A DNA stretch of 64,000 bases from Gaeumannomyces sp. JS-464 (taxonomy: Eukaryota; Ascomycota; Sordariomycetes; Magnaporthales; Magnaporthaceae). Numbering within the stretch: the first letter of the stretch is position 1; each line of letters begins with the position of its first letter. Location: the NCBI GenBank assembly GCA_002197995.1, contig NGZR01000002.1, positions 2,976,001-3,040,000 on the forward strand. The letters run 5' to 3'. The notes below the pieces were generated by a model. That model saw nothing but the letters and a program-made list of their open reading frames with translations, made no database searches and was not told the DNA's origin. Below, in pieces: positions 1 through 12,000 of this stretch. Position numbers and translations under genes: made by a program.

Positions 1-1803
1 GGATGAACTCTTGGTTGGGATCGAAAACTTCGTCAGAAGCATCGTCCTCCCACAGGAATTCGTCGACAGCATCCGAGTCGACATCGTTGCTATCAACCGA
101 CTCGCCGTCCTCGTCGCTTGATATATCCGCCATGTCCACGTCGTTGTCGTCTGCTGCAGCTCCGGCCTTGCGAAGGACGCTTGCCCTCTCCCGATGCGGG
201 AGCTTACAGCCCTTTGTCTTACAGACGCCCGTGTTGCTGAAGTCGGGACACTCGAACACGTGGCGTTCATCACAGTTGGCGCCTTTGCTGCAGTATCCGA
301 AGATGCCGAAATCCCGGCAGACCAGGGCTCCTGGAGTCACTTGCATGTGAGCATACTGGCAGTCGGGGTTTGTGCACTTGCCCTTGGCGTAGTGGACGCA
401 TGCGGGCGTCCGCTCGTCTGTCAGCTCGTGAGAAAGGTCGCACGAGTCCCCGCTGATGCAGTCGCCCTTCACGAGGAAGTCTCTGCATATCGCGACCTTG
501 GCTGGGTCGTGTATGTAGCGGCAACGAGGGCCGTTTGTGCATGATCCTAAAGAGAAGAGGAGAAAAGAGGGGAAACAGAGAAGAAAATGGCTGTGGTTAG
601 TGGGTTTACCTATCAAAGAGCCACTGCGCGTACACTCGATGCGCTCGCTCAAGAAGAAGACGTGCGCCGCTGCAAGAGAAAGGCACCGAGGTGATCCGTC
701 CGCTGGGAGGGGAAACAAGCAAGGGAATAGGGGATGGAGAAGAAAGATACCAGTCATAGAGAACATCCTGCATGGCGTGTCCACCTTGCGGACAGTTCCG
801 GATCGCCTAGACAGATTCTCGGTAAGTGTTCCGGCAACATGGGGCCGCGAGCCATACCGCTGGGCTTTGACGATGCCATGTCTGTACAGATTGCCGTTAC
901 GACTGCGGTAGAACTTGACTCCGCCCACAATGGCCATCTTGGGAGTAGCCTTGGGCGCGTTGTTGTCTATAAAAGGTCATGTTAGCATCACCCCATCGAG
1001 GGTAAAAGACAACGGGGAGAAACATGCCGATGATCTTGACGAGCTTGCTCCCGTTCTTGGCGACATTGAACCGGATTCCGTCGACAACGACCTCATACTG
1101 GGTGGCCGGGCGCGTGTTAGCATAGCCTACGGGGGTAGCGGGCATGGCACCCCCGCGCAGGTGGGCCAGCAGCTTGGAGCGCTCGCGGTCGTCTGCGACC
1201 CGTTCCTTCTGGCGCGTCGACTCGGCCATGGCCTTGGACCGGGCCTGGGCCTCCTTCTCGTACACGGTGGGGTTGATCAGCTGCAAGTGTCGATCTTTCT
1301 TCGTAACCCATGATGACGTGGACGCATCCGAATTGGCGCCCGAGTCGGGATCGGGCCTGGCGCTGCCACCGGGCCGGGCGGCGCCGTTGATGTTGGCCGT
1401 GTTGTTGAGGACCAGGGACCGATGACGATGCGGGGCAGCCTTGGCTCCACGGCCACCTCGTGCCTGATATCCCCCTGCGCCGCGACCCCACGAGGAGTAC
1501 GCATTGGTCGGGGCTTGAGGCGAGTTAGAGCCGGGTCCTGAATGGTCGTACCGCGAAGACATACAGTGGTAGGGGTGGTAGTGGTGAGCTGGGCTGGTAG
1601 CCACGCCGGCCTGCTGGTTCTTGTGGCGGTTGATCTGGCCTGCCGAGGGTGAAGCGCAAAAGGCGCACCTTTGTTAGCATTGGCGCCACTCGCTTTCAAG
1701 GCTGATCTGGGTCCGGGCCGCGTCGACCAGGCTGCGGGGTGCGTATCTTACCGGCAAGCTGGCCGATGCGAGCCAGGATTTCCTGCTCCTCTGCCGAAGA
1801 CAT
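1..1803 (-). CDS. CCCH zinc-finger protein, Red5/ZC3H3-like (3' end outside window)
   Basis: Five exons on the minus strand: 1803-1752, 1639-1028, 966-858, 806-751 and 546 to beyond position 1. The ATG at 1803 starts MSSAEEQEILARIG. The last exon encodes a tandem array of CCCH fingers (for example GPRCRYIHDPAK, CRDFLVKGDCISGDSCDLSH, CRDFGIFGYCSKGANCDERH) followed by an acidic tail that runs off the left edge. The array resembles the ZC3H3/Red5 family. Fission yeast Red5 acts in nuclear RNA elimination with the MTREC complex, so a nuclear RNA-processing role is inferred. A short segment before the fingers (VKAQRRSGTVRKVD, then CRMFSMTGSC) joins cleanly only with the splices given. Intron 1027-967 has a GC donor (G|GCATGT) with a good branch site (GCTAAC). 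Intron 750-547 (204 bp) could hide a small exon. The relative Yth1 is a less likely identity because the N-terminal region is long. Divergent from the TFIIF gene. Confidence 0.8.
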
Positions 1804-2388
1804 GATGGGTGCTCAACGCGCTCAGACCAGGGAGGGGCAGAGAAATGCAACGTGATACTCGATTCAATTAGATGGGAAACCCGATAGGGGTGCGGGTGTT
1901 TGATGCTGGAGACTGGCCGAAGGAATGATGCGATAATCTACGTGGGCTGAAAGGGCGACAGCAGGAGGTGAATCGGTCGTTTAACGAGATTTTGGTGGGA
2001 GAAGAAGGCGGTGCTGGTACGTCAATTGTCAGCGAGAAAGGGCGGCGGGCACAGTGGCGAATCCGGCCGCGGCTTTCCTGTCGGTGGCTTTACGTAATCC
2101 CAAGCCTCAATCCCAATCCGTGGCAGCCTGCCGGATTCGGCCAACTGGAGCGAGCCGCGGCGCATTTCGTCACATTGGTGCATGCATTCCATGGAATCCA
2201 TCTGCCGCGCTAGGCCCTGCCTGCCTCACCTCCAATAAACATTGCCGGAAAACAACAGCATCAGCCAAAGAGACTTCCATTTTCCGCACTGAATCGGCGC
2301 GCGCACTGCACCGACCGGCGGACTGATCGACGGACCGACCAACTAACCGCCGCTCGGGGGCGCTGCCAGCACCCACCCAGTCGACACA
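1804..2388. promoter_or_regulatory. Divergent promoter between the CCCH gene and TFIIF beta
   Basis: This 585 bp interval separates two head-to-head start codons (1803 on minus, 2389 on plus), so it must hold both promoters. A CCAAT pentamer lies at 2232-2236, about 155 bp upstream of the TFIIF ATG. I see no clear TATA box, which fits two housekeeping nuclear genes. Nothing else is recognised. Confidence 0.55.
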
Positions 2389-3593
2389 ATGTCCGACATC
2401 AAGATCAAGCCCGAGCGCGACGACGATGAGGAGCCCTTCATCGAGGGCGACGAGGCTGCCGAGGACGACCCGCTCGACGAGGCGGGCGGCGACCTCGAGT
2501 TCTACGACAAGATGGCCGACGACCCAAAATACGACAACATGTACCTGGCGCGCGTGCCCAACTACGTCTGGGAGGCCTGGGACAAGCTCCCCGACGACGC
2601 CGAGATCGAGGTCGGGCGCATCCGCCAGTGGTACGAGGTCGACCCTAAGACGGGCCAGCCCAACCCGCGCCTGCGCATGCTGCTGCACAGCAACCTGGGC
2701 CAGCACCAGCTCGTCCCCAAGGAGTACGACCTCAAGGTCACCGAGATGCGCGTCAACAACACCTTCCTCTTCTCCGAGGAGGACCTGCCGCACTACAAGG
2801 AAAAGAACCGCGCCCGCGCCGAGGCCGCCGCCGCCGGCGTGCCCTCCAAGCTGCTGCGCCAGCCCAGGCCCGACAAGCCCGCCGAGAGGCCAAAGTTCCC
2901 CGGCGGCCGCCGCAGGGGGCCGCGCCGCGAGTTCTACCGCAAGGCCATCCCCAAGAAGACAAGGATTGCCGGCCGCGTCCGCCACGAGCTCAACTGCATC
3001 CCCGTCGACAACCCCGAGACGGACCACATGCTCGCCCTGAGGGCCATCGAGGCCTCCAAGCCCACCGCCGTCGTCACCTTCATCGACGAGACCAACATCT
3101 CGCTCAACTCGCTCGAGCGCGGTGGTCTCGCCGCCCAGAACAGGCTGCAGAACTTTATTGTAAGTGTGCTCGCACTCCCCTGGTGCCTGGTTCTGCCCAA
3201 ATCCTGACCCGGTTCTCTTTCTCGCGCGCAGCCCGCCGCCGCACAGGCTCCTCCGCCGACCAAGGCCAAGAGGGTGGATATGAAGACGACGCGTATGGCC
3301 GAGAACGAACTGCTGGACCGAATCTTCAAGCTCTTCGCCATCTACCAGTACTACAGCATGAAGACGCTCCGCCACGAGCTGAGGCAGCCCGAGGCATACC
3401 TAAGGCAAACGCTCGAGAAGGTTGCCGAGCTGCAAAGACGGGCAGGTTTGCCAACCTCTGGTCCTTGACAAAGGACGTCATCCGCTCCAACAACATCTCG
3501 GCCCAGGAGGGGGACGGTGCCATTGCGCCCGCGGCGGAGAACGCCGACGACGACGACGAGGAAGGCGACATTAAGATGGAAGACGTCCTCTGA
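2389..3593 (+). CDS. tfg2: Transcription initiation factor IIF subunit beta (Tfg2/RAP30)
   Basis: TFIIF beta, which binds RNA polymerase II with the alpha subunit and helps recruit it to promoters. Two exons: 2389-3159 and 3232 to the stop. The 72 bp intron has a GTAAGTG donor and CGCAG acceptor. The N-terminal half carries the TFIIF dimerisation region (for example YLARVPNYVWEAWDKL, RKAIPKKTRIAGRVRHELNC). The C-terminal half is the winged-helix domain (ENELLDRIFKLFAIYQYYSM, then LRQPEAYLRQTLEKVAELQ). As supplied, the frame breaks after AELQ: the run at about 3434-3437 appears one A short, giving an early TGA at 3468. In the next frame the conserved TGRFANLWSL continues to an acidic C-terminus (EGDIKMEDVL) and a stop at 3593. 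With one base restored the product is about 377 aa, close to family length. The ATG sits in a good context (ACACAATGTCC). Confidence 0.93.
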
Positions 3594-4285
3594 GGTCGTC
3601 TTGGCGTTTTCTCGTTCTTCTTGCTTGTTGTTTTTCTACTGGTTTCTTATTGTTATGCGGCTACAATTATGGCGTTTCATTGGTCTGGGAGGCCATCTAT
3701 GCACCGGATCATGCTGCTTATTTCTGTCTCACTTCTACCAGCTCCCCTCACGGACATCAATGGCTCCGACAAGACGGGAAGAAGACGATACCCCTTGAGT
3801 TGACCTACAGCGCCAGCCTGCTGCCGTTGGGTTTGGACGGGCGCAAGGCCCGGTTCCATGCCAGTTGGACACGGCAGTAGCCAGAGGTTGGCTCGGGCAT
3901 TCTTGATAAAACATAGACGCAGATGGCACAACATTTCACGTCCGTGTGTTTACATACAGTGCGTTGCGAGGTGTCCATGTGGGGCTCTGTCGACGAGGAT
4001 GATTGATGATTTGGAGAGTGAAGAAAGTGATCGGCTCTTTGACCAAACTCCATGCCAAGCTACCTGACATCGCTGACGTATGCGAGGTTTGGTGAGTGAG
4101 CCTTGGACTTGTTGTCATGCCGCCCCGTGCGATATCAAAAACCCCGAATTGTCTTCCCCTTTTCTGGATCCCCGGTACTCTCAACCTTGCAGCTCAGACA
4201 ACCCGTGGCCGGTCCACGCCACAGTGCACACACCAAACAGGCTAATCGATCAGTTTGATTTTCACACCTTGTCGACCCCGCCGCA
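3594..4285. other. Intergenic: TFIIF beta 3' region and HAD gene promoter
   Basis: About 690 bp between two same-strand genes. The first 100 bases are T-rich and probably form the 3' UTR of the TFIIF gene. No conserved ORF, RNA gene or TATA box is recognised. Confidence 0.4.
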
Positions 4286-5350
4286 ATGGACATCGTGCTC
4301 GATTTCGACGGCACCATCACGGCCAAGGACACCATCGGCTGCCTGGGCGCCTTCGCAGTTTCCCGCCAGCAGCAGCAGAGCAGCAGCCAGGCCACCTGGG
4401 ACTGGATCGTGTCGTCGTACGTGGCGGACCACGAGCGGCACACGGCCGCATTCGTCCCCGCCGAGGCGGACCGGCGCACCGTGACCGCCGAGCGCGCCTT
4501 CCTGGCCAGCCTGCGCGCCGTCGACGGCGCCTCGGTCGCGCGCGTCGGCCGCTCGCGCCTGTTCGCCGGCTGCACCGACGCCCACCTGTTCGAGGCCGGC
4601 CGGGAGGCCGTCCGGGCGGGCAGGGCTACCTTCCGCGCCGGGTTCGCCGGGTTCGTGGCCGCGGCTGCGGGGCTGGATGCGAGCGTGTCGGTGCTCTCGG
4701 TGAACTGGTCCGCGGCTTTTATCAGGGGCGTCGTGTCCCTGTGCGAGGGGGAGGGGGATTTGGATGGAGAGGGCGGCGGCGGCGACAGTGGTGCAGCGGC
4801 AGCCGTCTCCGACATTATCAGCAACGAGATCACGGTGGACGGCTCGATCGGCGGGCCGGTGGGGAGGAGGAGCCGGGAGGGGGAGCAGGGCGATGACGAC
4901 AGGCCTGGAGCGGCGACCGATGCCTGCCCGGCGGCCCTCACGACGTCGGCGGACAAGCTGAGGGCATTCCTGGAAAGAAGAAACAGCAGCAGCGGCGGCA
5001 GCGACGGTCGCACACGAGAGGGCGGCGAGAGCGGGGCGAGAACAACCGTCTACTTTGGGGACTCCATCACAGACCTGGAGTGCCTCCTGGAGGCGTCGGC
5101 CGGCGTCGTCATGGCGGACGAAGGACCTCACGACAGCGCGCTGCTCAAGTGCCTGTCCAGGCTCGGGTTCGACGTGCCCCACGTCTCGGAGGCGGCGGGG
5201 GCGCCGGGCCGGCCACGGCTGGTGTGGGCCAGGGACTTTTGCGAGGTCATGGACAGCGGGCACTTGAACAAGCTCAGGATGGAGACGGCACCGTCCGCCA
5301 CAGGGGGGATGGAGTCGAAAGCAAAAGCATCAATGTCTTTGGCGAGGTAG
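4286..5350 (+). CDS. HAD-superfamily phosphatase
   Basis: Intronless 354 aa ORF with haloacid dehalogenase motifs in order. Motif I, DFDGT, is at residues 6-10, and its two Asp residues would be nucleophile and general acid. Motif II is the Ser in SVNWS (138-142). A likely motif III Lys is at about 224 (SADKLRAFL). Motif IV, GDSITDLECL, is at 258-267 with Mg-binding Asp 259 and 263. The order and spacing match the phosphoserine-phosphatase-like HAD branch. A Gly/Glu/Asp-rich low-complexity stretch (about 153-210) interrupts the core and is probably a disordered loop. The substrate cannot be read from sequence. Fungal relatives include small cytosolic HAD proteins annotated as cold-tolerance (Cto1-like) proteins, but I do not assign that name firmly. 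It is one of few genes here with no suspected indel. The start was chosen because motif I lies directly after the ATG. Confidence 0.85.
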   Translation: MDIVLDFDGTITAKDTIGCLGAFAVSRQQQQSSSQATWDWIVSSYVADHERHTAAFVPAEADRRTVTAERAFLASLRAVDGASVARVGRSRLFAGCTDAHLFEAGREAVRAGRATFRAGFAGFVAAAAGLDASVSVLSVNWSAAFIRGVVSLCEGEGDLDGEGGGGDSGAAAAVSDIISNEITVDGSIGGPVGRRSREGEQGDDDRPGAATDACPAALTTSADKLRAFLERRNSSSGGSDGRTREGGESGARTTVYFGDSITDLECLLEASAGVVMADEGPHDSALLKCLSRLGFDVPHVSEAAGAPGRPRLVWARDFCEVMDSGHLNKLRMETAPSATGGMESKAKASMSLAR

Positions 5351-6758
5351 TCTTATCCGGCCCAGGGCTGGTTGGGCACCGATCATCTATCCATTTTGGG
5401 CCCGAGAAGCGAGGGGTAGATCGAGAGAGAGCAGGTGAGATGAGAAGAGACAAACGCAAGACAAGATCTGAAGGAGTCTGGCTGATGTTTACCAGTCAGT
5501 CCTCACGCGCTCCGCGGCAACAGTCAGACACGACAGAATACGGGAGGGACGTCTGATGCAATGCTTCTCGCGTCGGGCCCTGCTTTTGCAGTAGGTTCCT
5601 GGTGTTCAACGCGCCTCATATTCCAGACGCAGCTCCAAATGCGAGGGTGGTGGGTGTGGTGTCACACACACGGCTTGGGCGAAAAAAACAGGTCCCCTAC
5701 TTGGCGCAAACAAATAGCGTTTGATGAGACAAACGACCATCACACGGCTGGCGTTGCTTATTTGTGAGCGGCACATCCGGCATGCTAAACTAGCTCGACG
5801 GGCTAAGGAATGTTTTCATTCCTCGGCCTGGCCCCTGGCCGTCACACCCGCACATGCAAAGTGCCCCTGCCGGCGGAGCCCGTCTCCAAATCCATCCAAT
5901 ATAATACGGACAGGCTCTCATTTTTTTGTTGTTTGCCTTTGTTTGATGGGCTCATATGCAGCTCCATTCCTCTCAAGGTTTAACCGGTAGCTTTCAGCTG
6001 GTTAATTTCCTTCCCATGCAGGCAGCCTTGCCGTGGCCCAGCTAGCCAGTCGCGGCAGGCCCCCTTTTTCTTTTTCGTTCCTTTTTTTTTTTTTACACTC
6101 TCTTCACCTGCCACTTCATCCCATCCCGATTATTCCCCCTCCTAATGATAGAACCGGGCTAGCCTGCCAGGCGAGCAGGCGCCTCGCGATGCTGGAAACT
6201 CTACCCACCCTCGCCTGACGCTTCTGGACCGCTCCCGCTCCCCTGTCGATGCACATGCGACAGAATTCTCCCCTCTCAAGAGGCTTCTAGTTCCCGTCTT
6301 GGGCCTGTCACTTTTTACTTTTTTTTCCTCCCTTCTTTCTGTTTGCTTCTCCACCTCCCGAGACAAGGAACGTCATATCGTCCAAGGGAAACCAGTGTTT
6401 GCCTGAATTTATTTATTATTGTTATTTCCAAGTCCGGCCTGCCAACATACAAACAAAGTGCCACGACCCTGCCGCCAGCCAACACGCCAGCCCTGCTGTC
6501 TCTGTCTCTCTCTTTGTCCGCCATGTAAGGGGCAGTCATGTGGCTGCTGTGAACAATGGAACCTCTTGCTTTATCAAGCACTGGCGCCAGTCTCATCATC
6601 CTTCAAATCTTTAATTTTGGGTCTTCCAGCCCAGCTTGTTTGCATCCTCACACTCAGCCAAGGCCTCACTAGACACCTGTGACGACCAGTTCAGGAGAAG
6701 TCACCCTCAGAAACGAGAGCTCGAAGGAGTACAGAGCACGAGAAACCCCTTAAAAGAC
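5351..6758. other. Intergenic: HAD 3' region and upstream region of the 6759 gene
   Basis: About 1.4 kb without a recognisable gene. Pyrimidine-rich tracts on the plus strand at about 6062-6125 and 6305-6358 resemble the CT-rich stretches common just upstream of transcription starts in filamentous fungi, and would serve the gene beginning at 6759. No TATA box stands out. Confidence 0.4.
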
Positions 6759-7654
6759 ATGTGCTGGCACAGGCGTGTCATATTCGGGGACTGCAACCAC
6801 GGCTACTGGGGCCCCGAGACGGCCGAGTGCCCAGCCGCCGCCTCCTCGTCCTCATCCTCCTCTTCCTCCTGCTCTTCTTCTAGCACCCACCACCACGACA
6901 AAACAACTCCCTCTGCACCCAGCGCTGGTCCCACCCGCGCGACGTCGTCCGCGTCCCGGGCGCCTGCCACCGGTGCGGCGCCGCCCGCGCCGGGACCGAC
7001 GAGCAGCTCGCGCGCATCCGCGCCGTCCTGCGCGGCCTGCGCGGCGTCGTCGGGTCCGCCCTGGCCGCGCGGAGCAGCTGCGAGGCCGGCATCGACGCCG
7101 CCTTGCAGCTCCGGCGGCGGCCGGGGGTAAGCCCGCACGATGACCACGGCTACAGCGATGTCGGCGCGGGCAATGGTGGCGATGCTACCCAGAGTACCAG
7201 CAGCAGACGAAGCAGCAGCAGCAGCAGCAGCACGTGCAGCAGCAGCACGTGCGGAGGCAGCGAGGCGGGCGAGCATCACCACCACCAGCTCATCTTCTAC
7301 ACGCCCCTTTCCTCCGCCTCTCCCTCGCCGACAGGGGAGTCATCATGTTTCAAGCAAAGACAGACAACGACCGCTTCACTATCATCACCATCACTACCGC
7401 CAACACCACCAACAGCAGCAGAAGGTGTAAGCAGCGCACCAAGACACTGCCCCTCAGAAGAGGAAGAGCCGGAGGGCAGCGACTGGTATCCCCGGAGCCC
7501 GCGGTGGCAGCTGCGGCACTACCGGCCGACGAGCCGCCGCGCCCCCTTCAAGCCGCGCACGCTCCCCGGGTCCAGGCCGCGCGAGGGCGCGAGCGACACC
7601 ATCCCGCTGCTGCTGGGCCGCAGGCGTTTGGTTCCTGTCAGCCGTCCGCCGTGA
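6759..7654 (+). CDS. Unrecognised Ser/His-rich protein with Cys-containing N-terminus (frameshift suspected)
   Basis: The ATG at 6759 begins MCWHRRVIFGDCNHGYWGPE, a Cys/His/Trp-rich start seen in several short fungal proteins of unknown function; a metal-binding head is possible but unproven. A long Ser run and a THHH stretch follow. The frame then appears to shift within about 6885-6915. The next frame reads CTQRWSHPRDVVRVPGACHRC and a likely helix (DEQLARIRAVLRGLRG). It continues through His-, Ser- and Thr-rich low complexity to a basic end (SDWYPRSPRWQLRHYRP) and a stop at 7654. Continuity through two frames, with Cys pairs on both sides, argues for one gene of about 298 aa with a one-base error. 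An intron is unlikely because I see no suitable GT...AG pair there. CAG and AGC repeats at 7200-7260 encode Ser/Gln-type runs. Function unknown. Confidence 0.5.
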
Positions 7655-9073
7655 AAAAAAGGGATCGACTATGCGATGAAAACAGGACACGCCCATAAAT
7701 ACCTCGCTACAAATATCCACACGCGCACCTTGTCACAATCTAGACTCCGTCCGATTTTTCGTCGTATACTGCTAAGATTCTGCGCCGAGGATAGACTGCG
7801 AGCGTCGCGAGTTGGTTTGCCACGACGAGTAACGGAGTGGCGCGCGGGCTGGCTCGGATGAAACACGAGGAGCCCAGACGCGGGGGGGGGGGGGGGGGGC
7901 CTGAGGAGAGGAGGGCAAAGACAATCATGTGTTTTGTCCCATTTTGTGACCATCTATCTAATACTTTATTTCCCCTCCCGCGGAAACCTAGTTTAGGCGT
8001 CCTCGCGGGTGTCAAAGAGTGTGTAATCTACCTATCTACCAAGCTTGGCTGGCACCTCCGTGCGCCGTCAAGAAGAAAATCTTGATATCAACACAAAACA
8101 GCGGTGACAGAAAATCTGTATGCTAGTTCGTCCGGCAGATGGTGCTGCCCATCAAGGTGGTCCAAGACTGCGTCCAATTCCGCGACAAAAATCAACGATT
8201 CAGATGGTCTGATCGCGCCAAGCACAACAGCAAGGAATGAAGAGAGAAATGAACAAACAACTGCCAAACGAGCCCCAGTGCAGGATCCCTGGGGCATGGG
8301 CGTGATCAACAAAGGCAGAAAAGATAAACTCCAGGCACGCATTGCAGGTGGAGAGTTCCCTGAAAGCATTCGGGGAGGCAGTACGAAAAAGTGAGGACGT
8401 CCGTCCTCAAACCTCTTGGGAACTGGAGAAGGTAATGTACATCGCCGGGGCGTTTTTTTTATGGGAAAAGATGTAGCGAGGTTGAAAGGTCCTTGGACGG
8501 AAATAGACAGGTTAAACATTACCGACATATGTGAGCGGTCGTAATTCGTAGAAGAGAAGCAGAACAGAGGCTTTTTCGAAGATTGAAAACAAGGCGGGGA
8601 AAAAAAGGAAGAAAAAAACAAGAAAATGGGGATGAAAGATTGTCAAGGTGACCGTATCGAAAGACGAACCCCAACGGCACGTGTGATCGTCGGGAACCCG
8701 TTCGTTGCGAGCCCACAGAGAACATGCCCTGTGCCCTGGGTGGTCCAAGTGCCTGGTAGGGGAGACCAGGAAGGGGTATCAAATCAAAAAAAGAATAAGG
8801 TTGCCGTCATTGACCGTTCGAAGTGCCCAATTAACCTCGGCAGTGCTCGACGGTCGAAAGGTATCGTGACGATCGAGTCCGTCGATAGGAGTCGAGAATG
8901 CCACTGGTGTCTCAGGCGGAAAGCTTCGCTCGCAAAAGATTCGTGTGCCAAAAAATCAACGCCGCCCAAAATTTGAGTAAAATCCAGACCACAAAACGCC
9001 ACCCATCGGCCCTGGTTAACGCCTGCCAGATACAAATTGCATCCGGTTCGCTCTCGTAATCGTCATCATCGTA
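7655..9073. other. Convergent intergenic region with a G18 run
   Basis: About 1.4 kb between the converging 6759 gene and RAX2. It should hold both 3' UTRs. The only conspicuous element is an 18-base G homopolymer at 7882-7899. No conserved ORF is recognised. Confidence 0.4.
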
Positions 9074-12000
9074 TCATACTGTTGGTGGCCCCCCTCGACC
9101 TTGGCGAAGTGTCGACAAAAGTTCTCCGGGGGGTACCCTCTGAATCCCGCTGCCCCTGTCGTACATGGACGTGGGGGCGGGGATGTAGCCCTCGCGCTTC
9201 TTCCTAAGACGGTCCAAGAGTAGACCCGCGAGGACGATGAGGAGCATGAGCACGAGAGAGATTCCGAGGCCAATCAGGACGATGGCAACCAGAGGAAGAC
9301 GTCCGGCTTCGCTCGAGGTGAAAAACTGCGAGTTCTCCACAAAGATGCGAGAGATGGTACCGGACGTCCGGTCACGAGACGAGGTCAGGGCGAATGGGCG
9401 GTAGGCAGTACCGTCGAAGATGGCGGCCGACGCGGATCCAAAGTTGGGGATTCGGATGGAGCCGGTGAGCATGAGCACCTGGGAGGGTGCAACAAGGGGC
9501 GAGTCTTCATGGTTCGACGTCACCGTGAACATCTGCAGGCTGCGGAGCACAGAGCCGTTGCCCAAGGCAGGGGCGGGACGCCACTGAGAGCCGTCGTACT
9601 TCATCAGATATATGGCGCCGTTGGCAGTCGAGGTTCCCGATACCCACACCTCGTTGCCATCGCGAGACGCTGCCGTGAGAACTTCAACAGGACCCGGGAG
9701 CTTATCAAACCCGGGGAAGGCCTCCCAGGCTCCCCGGCCAGTATCAAACCTGGCCAGGCTGGTCTTGATGGTGTCATTGAGCGTGAGGGAGCCACCCGCC
9801 AGCAGCACCGTGTCGCTAGCCCAGATCATGGCGTTGACGGTTCCGTCCAGGTTGGGACCAGGGCGGTTCCAAGTTCCGGCTGACGAGCTGTAAAAGCAGA
9901 CGCCGGGGCAGCCAAGGGATCCGGCCGAGGTGAAAGATCCACCGACATAGACGTCGCCGCTGTTTGGACGGAGGGCGATGGCGTGGACAGTGGTGTTGCC
10001 TCCGGAGAGCACGGGTGGCTGGACGTTGAAGTCCTTGTTGGCCAGATTGTAGGAAACGAGACCGTTGACCCGGGCCCATTGACAGTGCCAGTGAGATTGC
10101 CGCCAGCAAACAGGTTATCCCCTTGGATGGCAACCGCGCTGAAAGTCGAGTTGGCTGAGATCTGGTTGCCAAGGCCGGTGACCATATCGTTGTTGGCACC
10201 GTCGATGAGCACGAGATTATTAATGGAGGAGCCATTGGTGGCCGTGGCAGTGAATCGTCCCGCAAGGACTGTGATGTTCCTGCCGCTGTTGGCAGGGGCA
10301 TAGAAGGCACCAGCGTTGACACCCGAGGACCGGACACTCAGGGGGGTGTCCCGTTTGGCGATCCTGGCCGTCGGTGACGCAGCGGCCCTGGGCTGGATGC
10401 GAGCGGGAAATCCACGCAGCGAGGTGCCATCCAAGACAGCAGCTCCATTGGCGCCGAGAGACGAGAACAATACCGAGCCGGAGTACAGGTCTCCGCCGCC
10501 AGGCAGGTTCAGGATCGACGACGAGAGGATGCCGTCGACGGACTCGACCGTGCCGTTGAGGTTGTTGAGCCAATTGCGCTGCGATGGGACCCAGATAGCG
10601 AAGCCATTGACGGGGACAGCGGGGTTTCCGTTGAAAGCCCGCAGCTGACCGAATCCGCCGCTGAAGCTGACCACAACCTCGGGCGTTGTGCCTGTGACAT
10701 TCATGGTCATCAGGACGACGTTCATGACATTGCCCTCAACGCCGCCACCGAGAGCGCTCCATCTTTTGGTTGCGGTATCCAGCACTGCGACACCATTGAG
10801 GCCAGCGACTGAGTTGTCCTGAGTGGCCGAGAAGCTACCGCCCACGTAAAGGTTGTTCCCGTTGAGGGCCATGGCGCCCACAGCGCCGTTAAGACCACCG
10901 TTCAGGGACTGCGTCGACGAGTCGCGGGTGTTGATACCAACAACATTCCTAGCATTGTCACCGTTGAAGGCTCCGCCAATGTAAGTCGTGTCGCCAGCCG
11001 ATGCAAGCGCAACAACCGTAGCCGAGGGCGCCAGAGAAGCGCCAAGCTTGTGGAAACCTGAGCTCTGGAACTCAGTCGGGTTGATAGTGGGCGTGGCTGG
11101 GTTGTAGTCGAACAGGCCGTTGAGTCCGCCGGTAGAGTTGATCTGGGTGAAGCCGACTCTCTGGGCCACAAATGTCATGCTGTCAAGAGACTGGCCGTTG
11201 AGCGGAGTCATGACAACAGTCGGGCGGAACGAGCCGCTCGCCTGCATCTGACCGAAATAAATCTGGTCGAACTTGTCAAAGTTGTTTGTCTGGAAAAGCT
11301 GCACAGACTGGGAGAAGCCAGGTCTAGGGTTGATGGTGATGTTGACCTGTCCACGAGTCGCGCAGGTGCCGTCCGGGATGCACCCAGGAGTGTACATGTC
11401 GACTGAGTAGTCGCCAGCCTCGCGGATGTCGGGAGTGAACGTGATGGACGCGGACTGGGAGTTGATGGGGCTGGAGAGCTGAGCAGTCAGGTACTGCGAC
11501 TGGCTCAGCTGAGAAGGAGATATGGAGAAAGGGCCAGTGGTGGTGGCCCTCGAGGGGTTCGCGAGACCAGCACAAGTCGGCTCATTGAACTGGTTGACGG
11601 CATAGGTGAAAATATCGTCCTGGAAAAGCTCGATGCCATCAAGCCCGCCGCCGTTGCCGTAGAACTGCGAGATGTCAATCCGGAACCCGTTCATGCCGAT
11701 AACGTTCACAAAGTGGAAGTCCTGGAATGGCACACTGCTGTTGTTGCTGAGCGGGCACTCGCTTGTTGCAAGATGAGTTCCTGCCGGTGGCGGGATCGAT
11801 GTAGGTGAAGTTCATGATACCGTTGATGGGCTGGGCCGTGAAGCGCCAGGTCCTGGTTCCGCGGCCGTTCTGGCGCGTGTTGCGCAGCCGCAGCTTGGTC
11901 GGCTGGAAACCGAAGTTAAAGCTCGCCTGCCAAAAGCCGGGGGTGTTGTCGCGGAGCAGCCAGGTGTTTCCGGGGCCGCCAGACCCGCCGGACTTGCAGA

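Noticed and set aside
2170..3375. A 401-codon minus-strand ORF opposite TFIIF beta
   Set aside because: It is a mirror of the highly GC-rich TFIIF coding strand; the Gly/Leu/Val-rich composition matches no family, while the plus strand encodes conserved TFIIF domains.
4262..5263. A 333-codon minus-strand ORF opposite the HAD gene
   Set aside because: Pro/Arg/Ala-rich shadow of a GC-rich gene whose plus frame has all HAD motifs.
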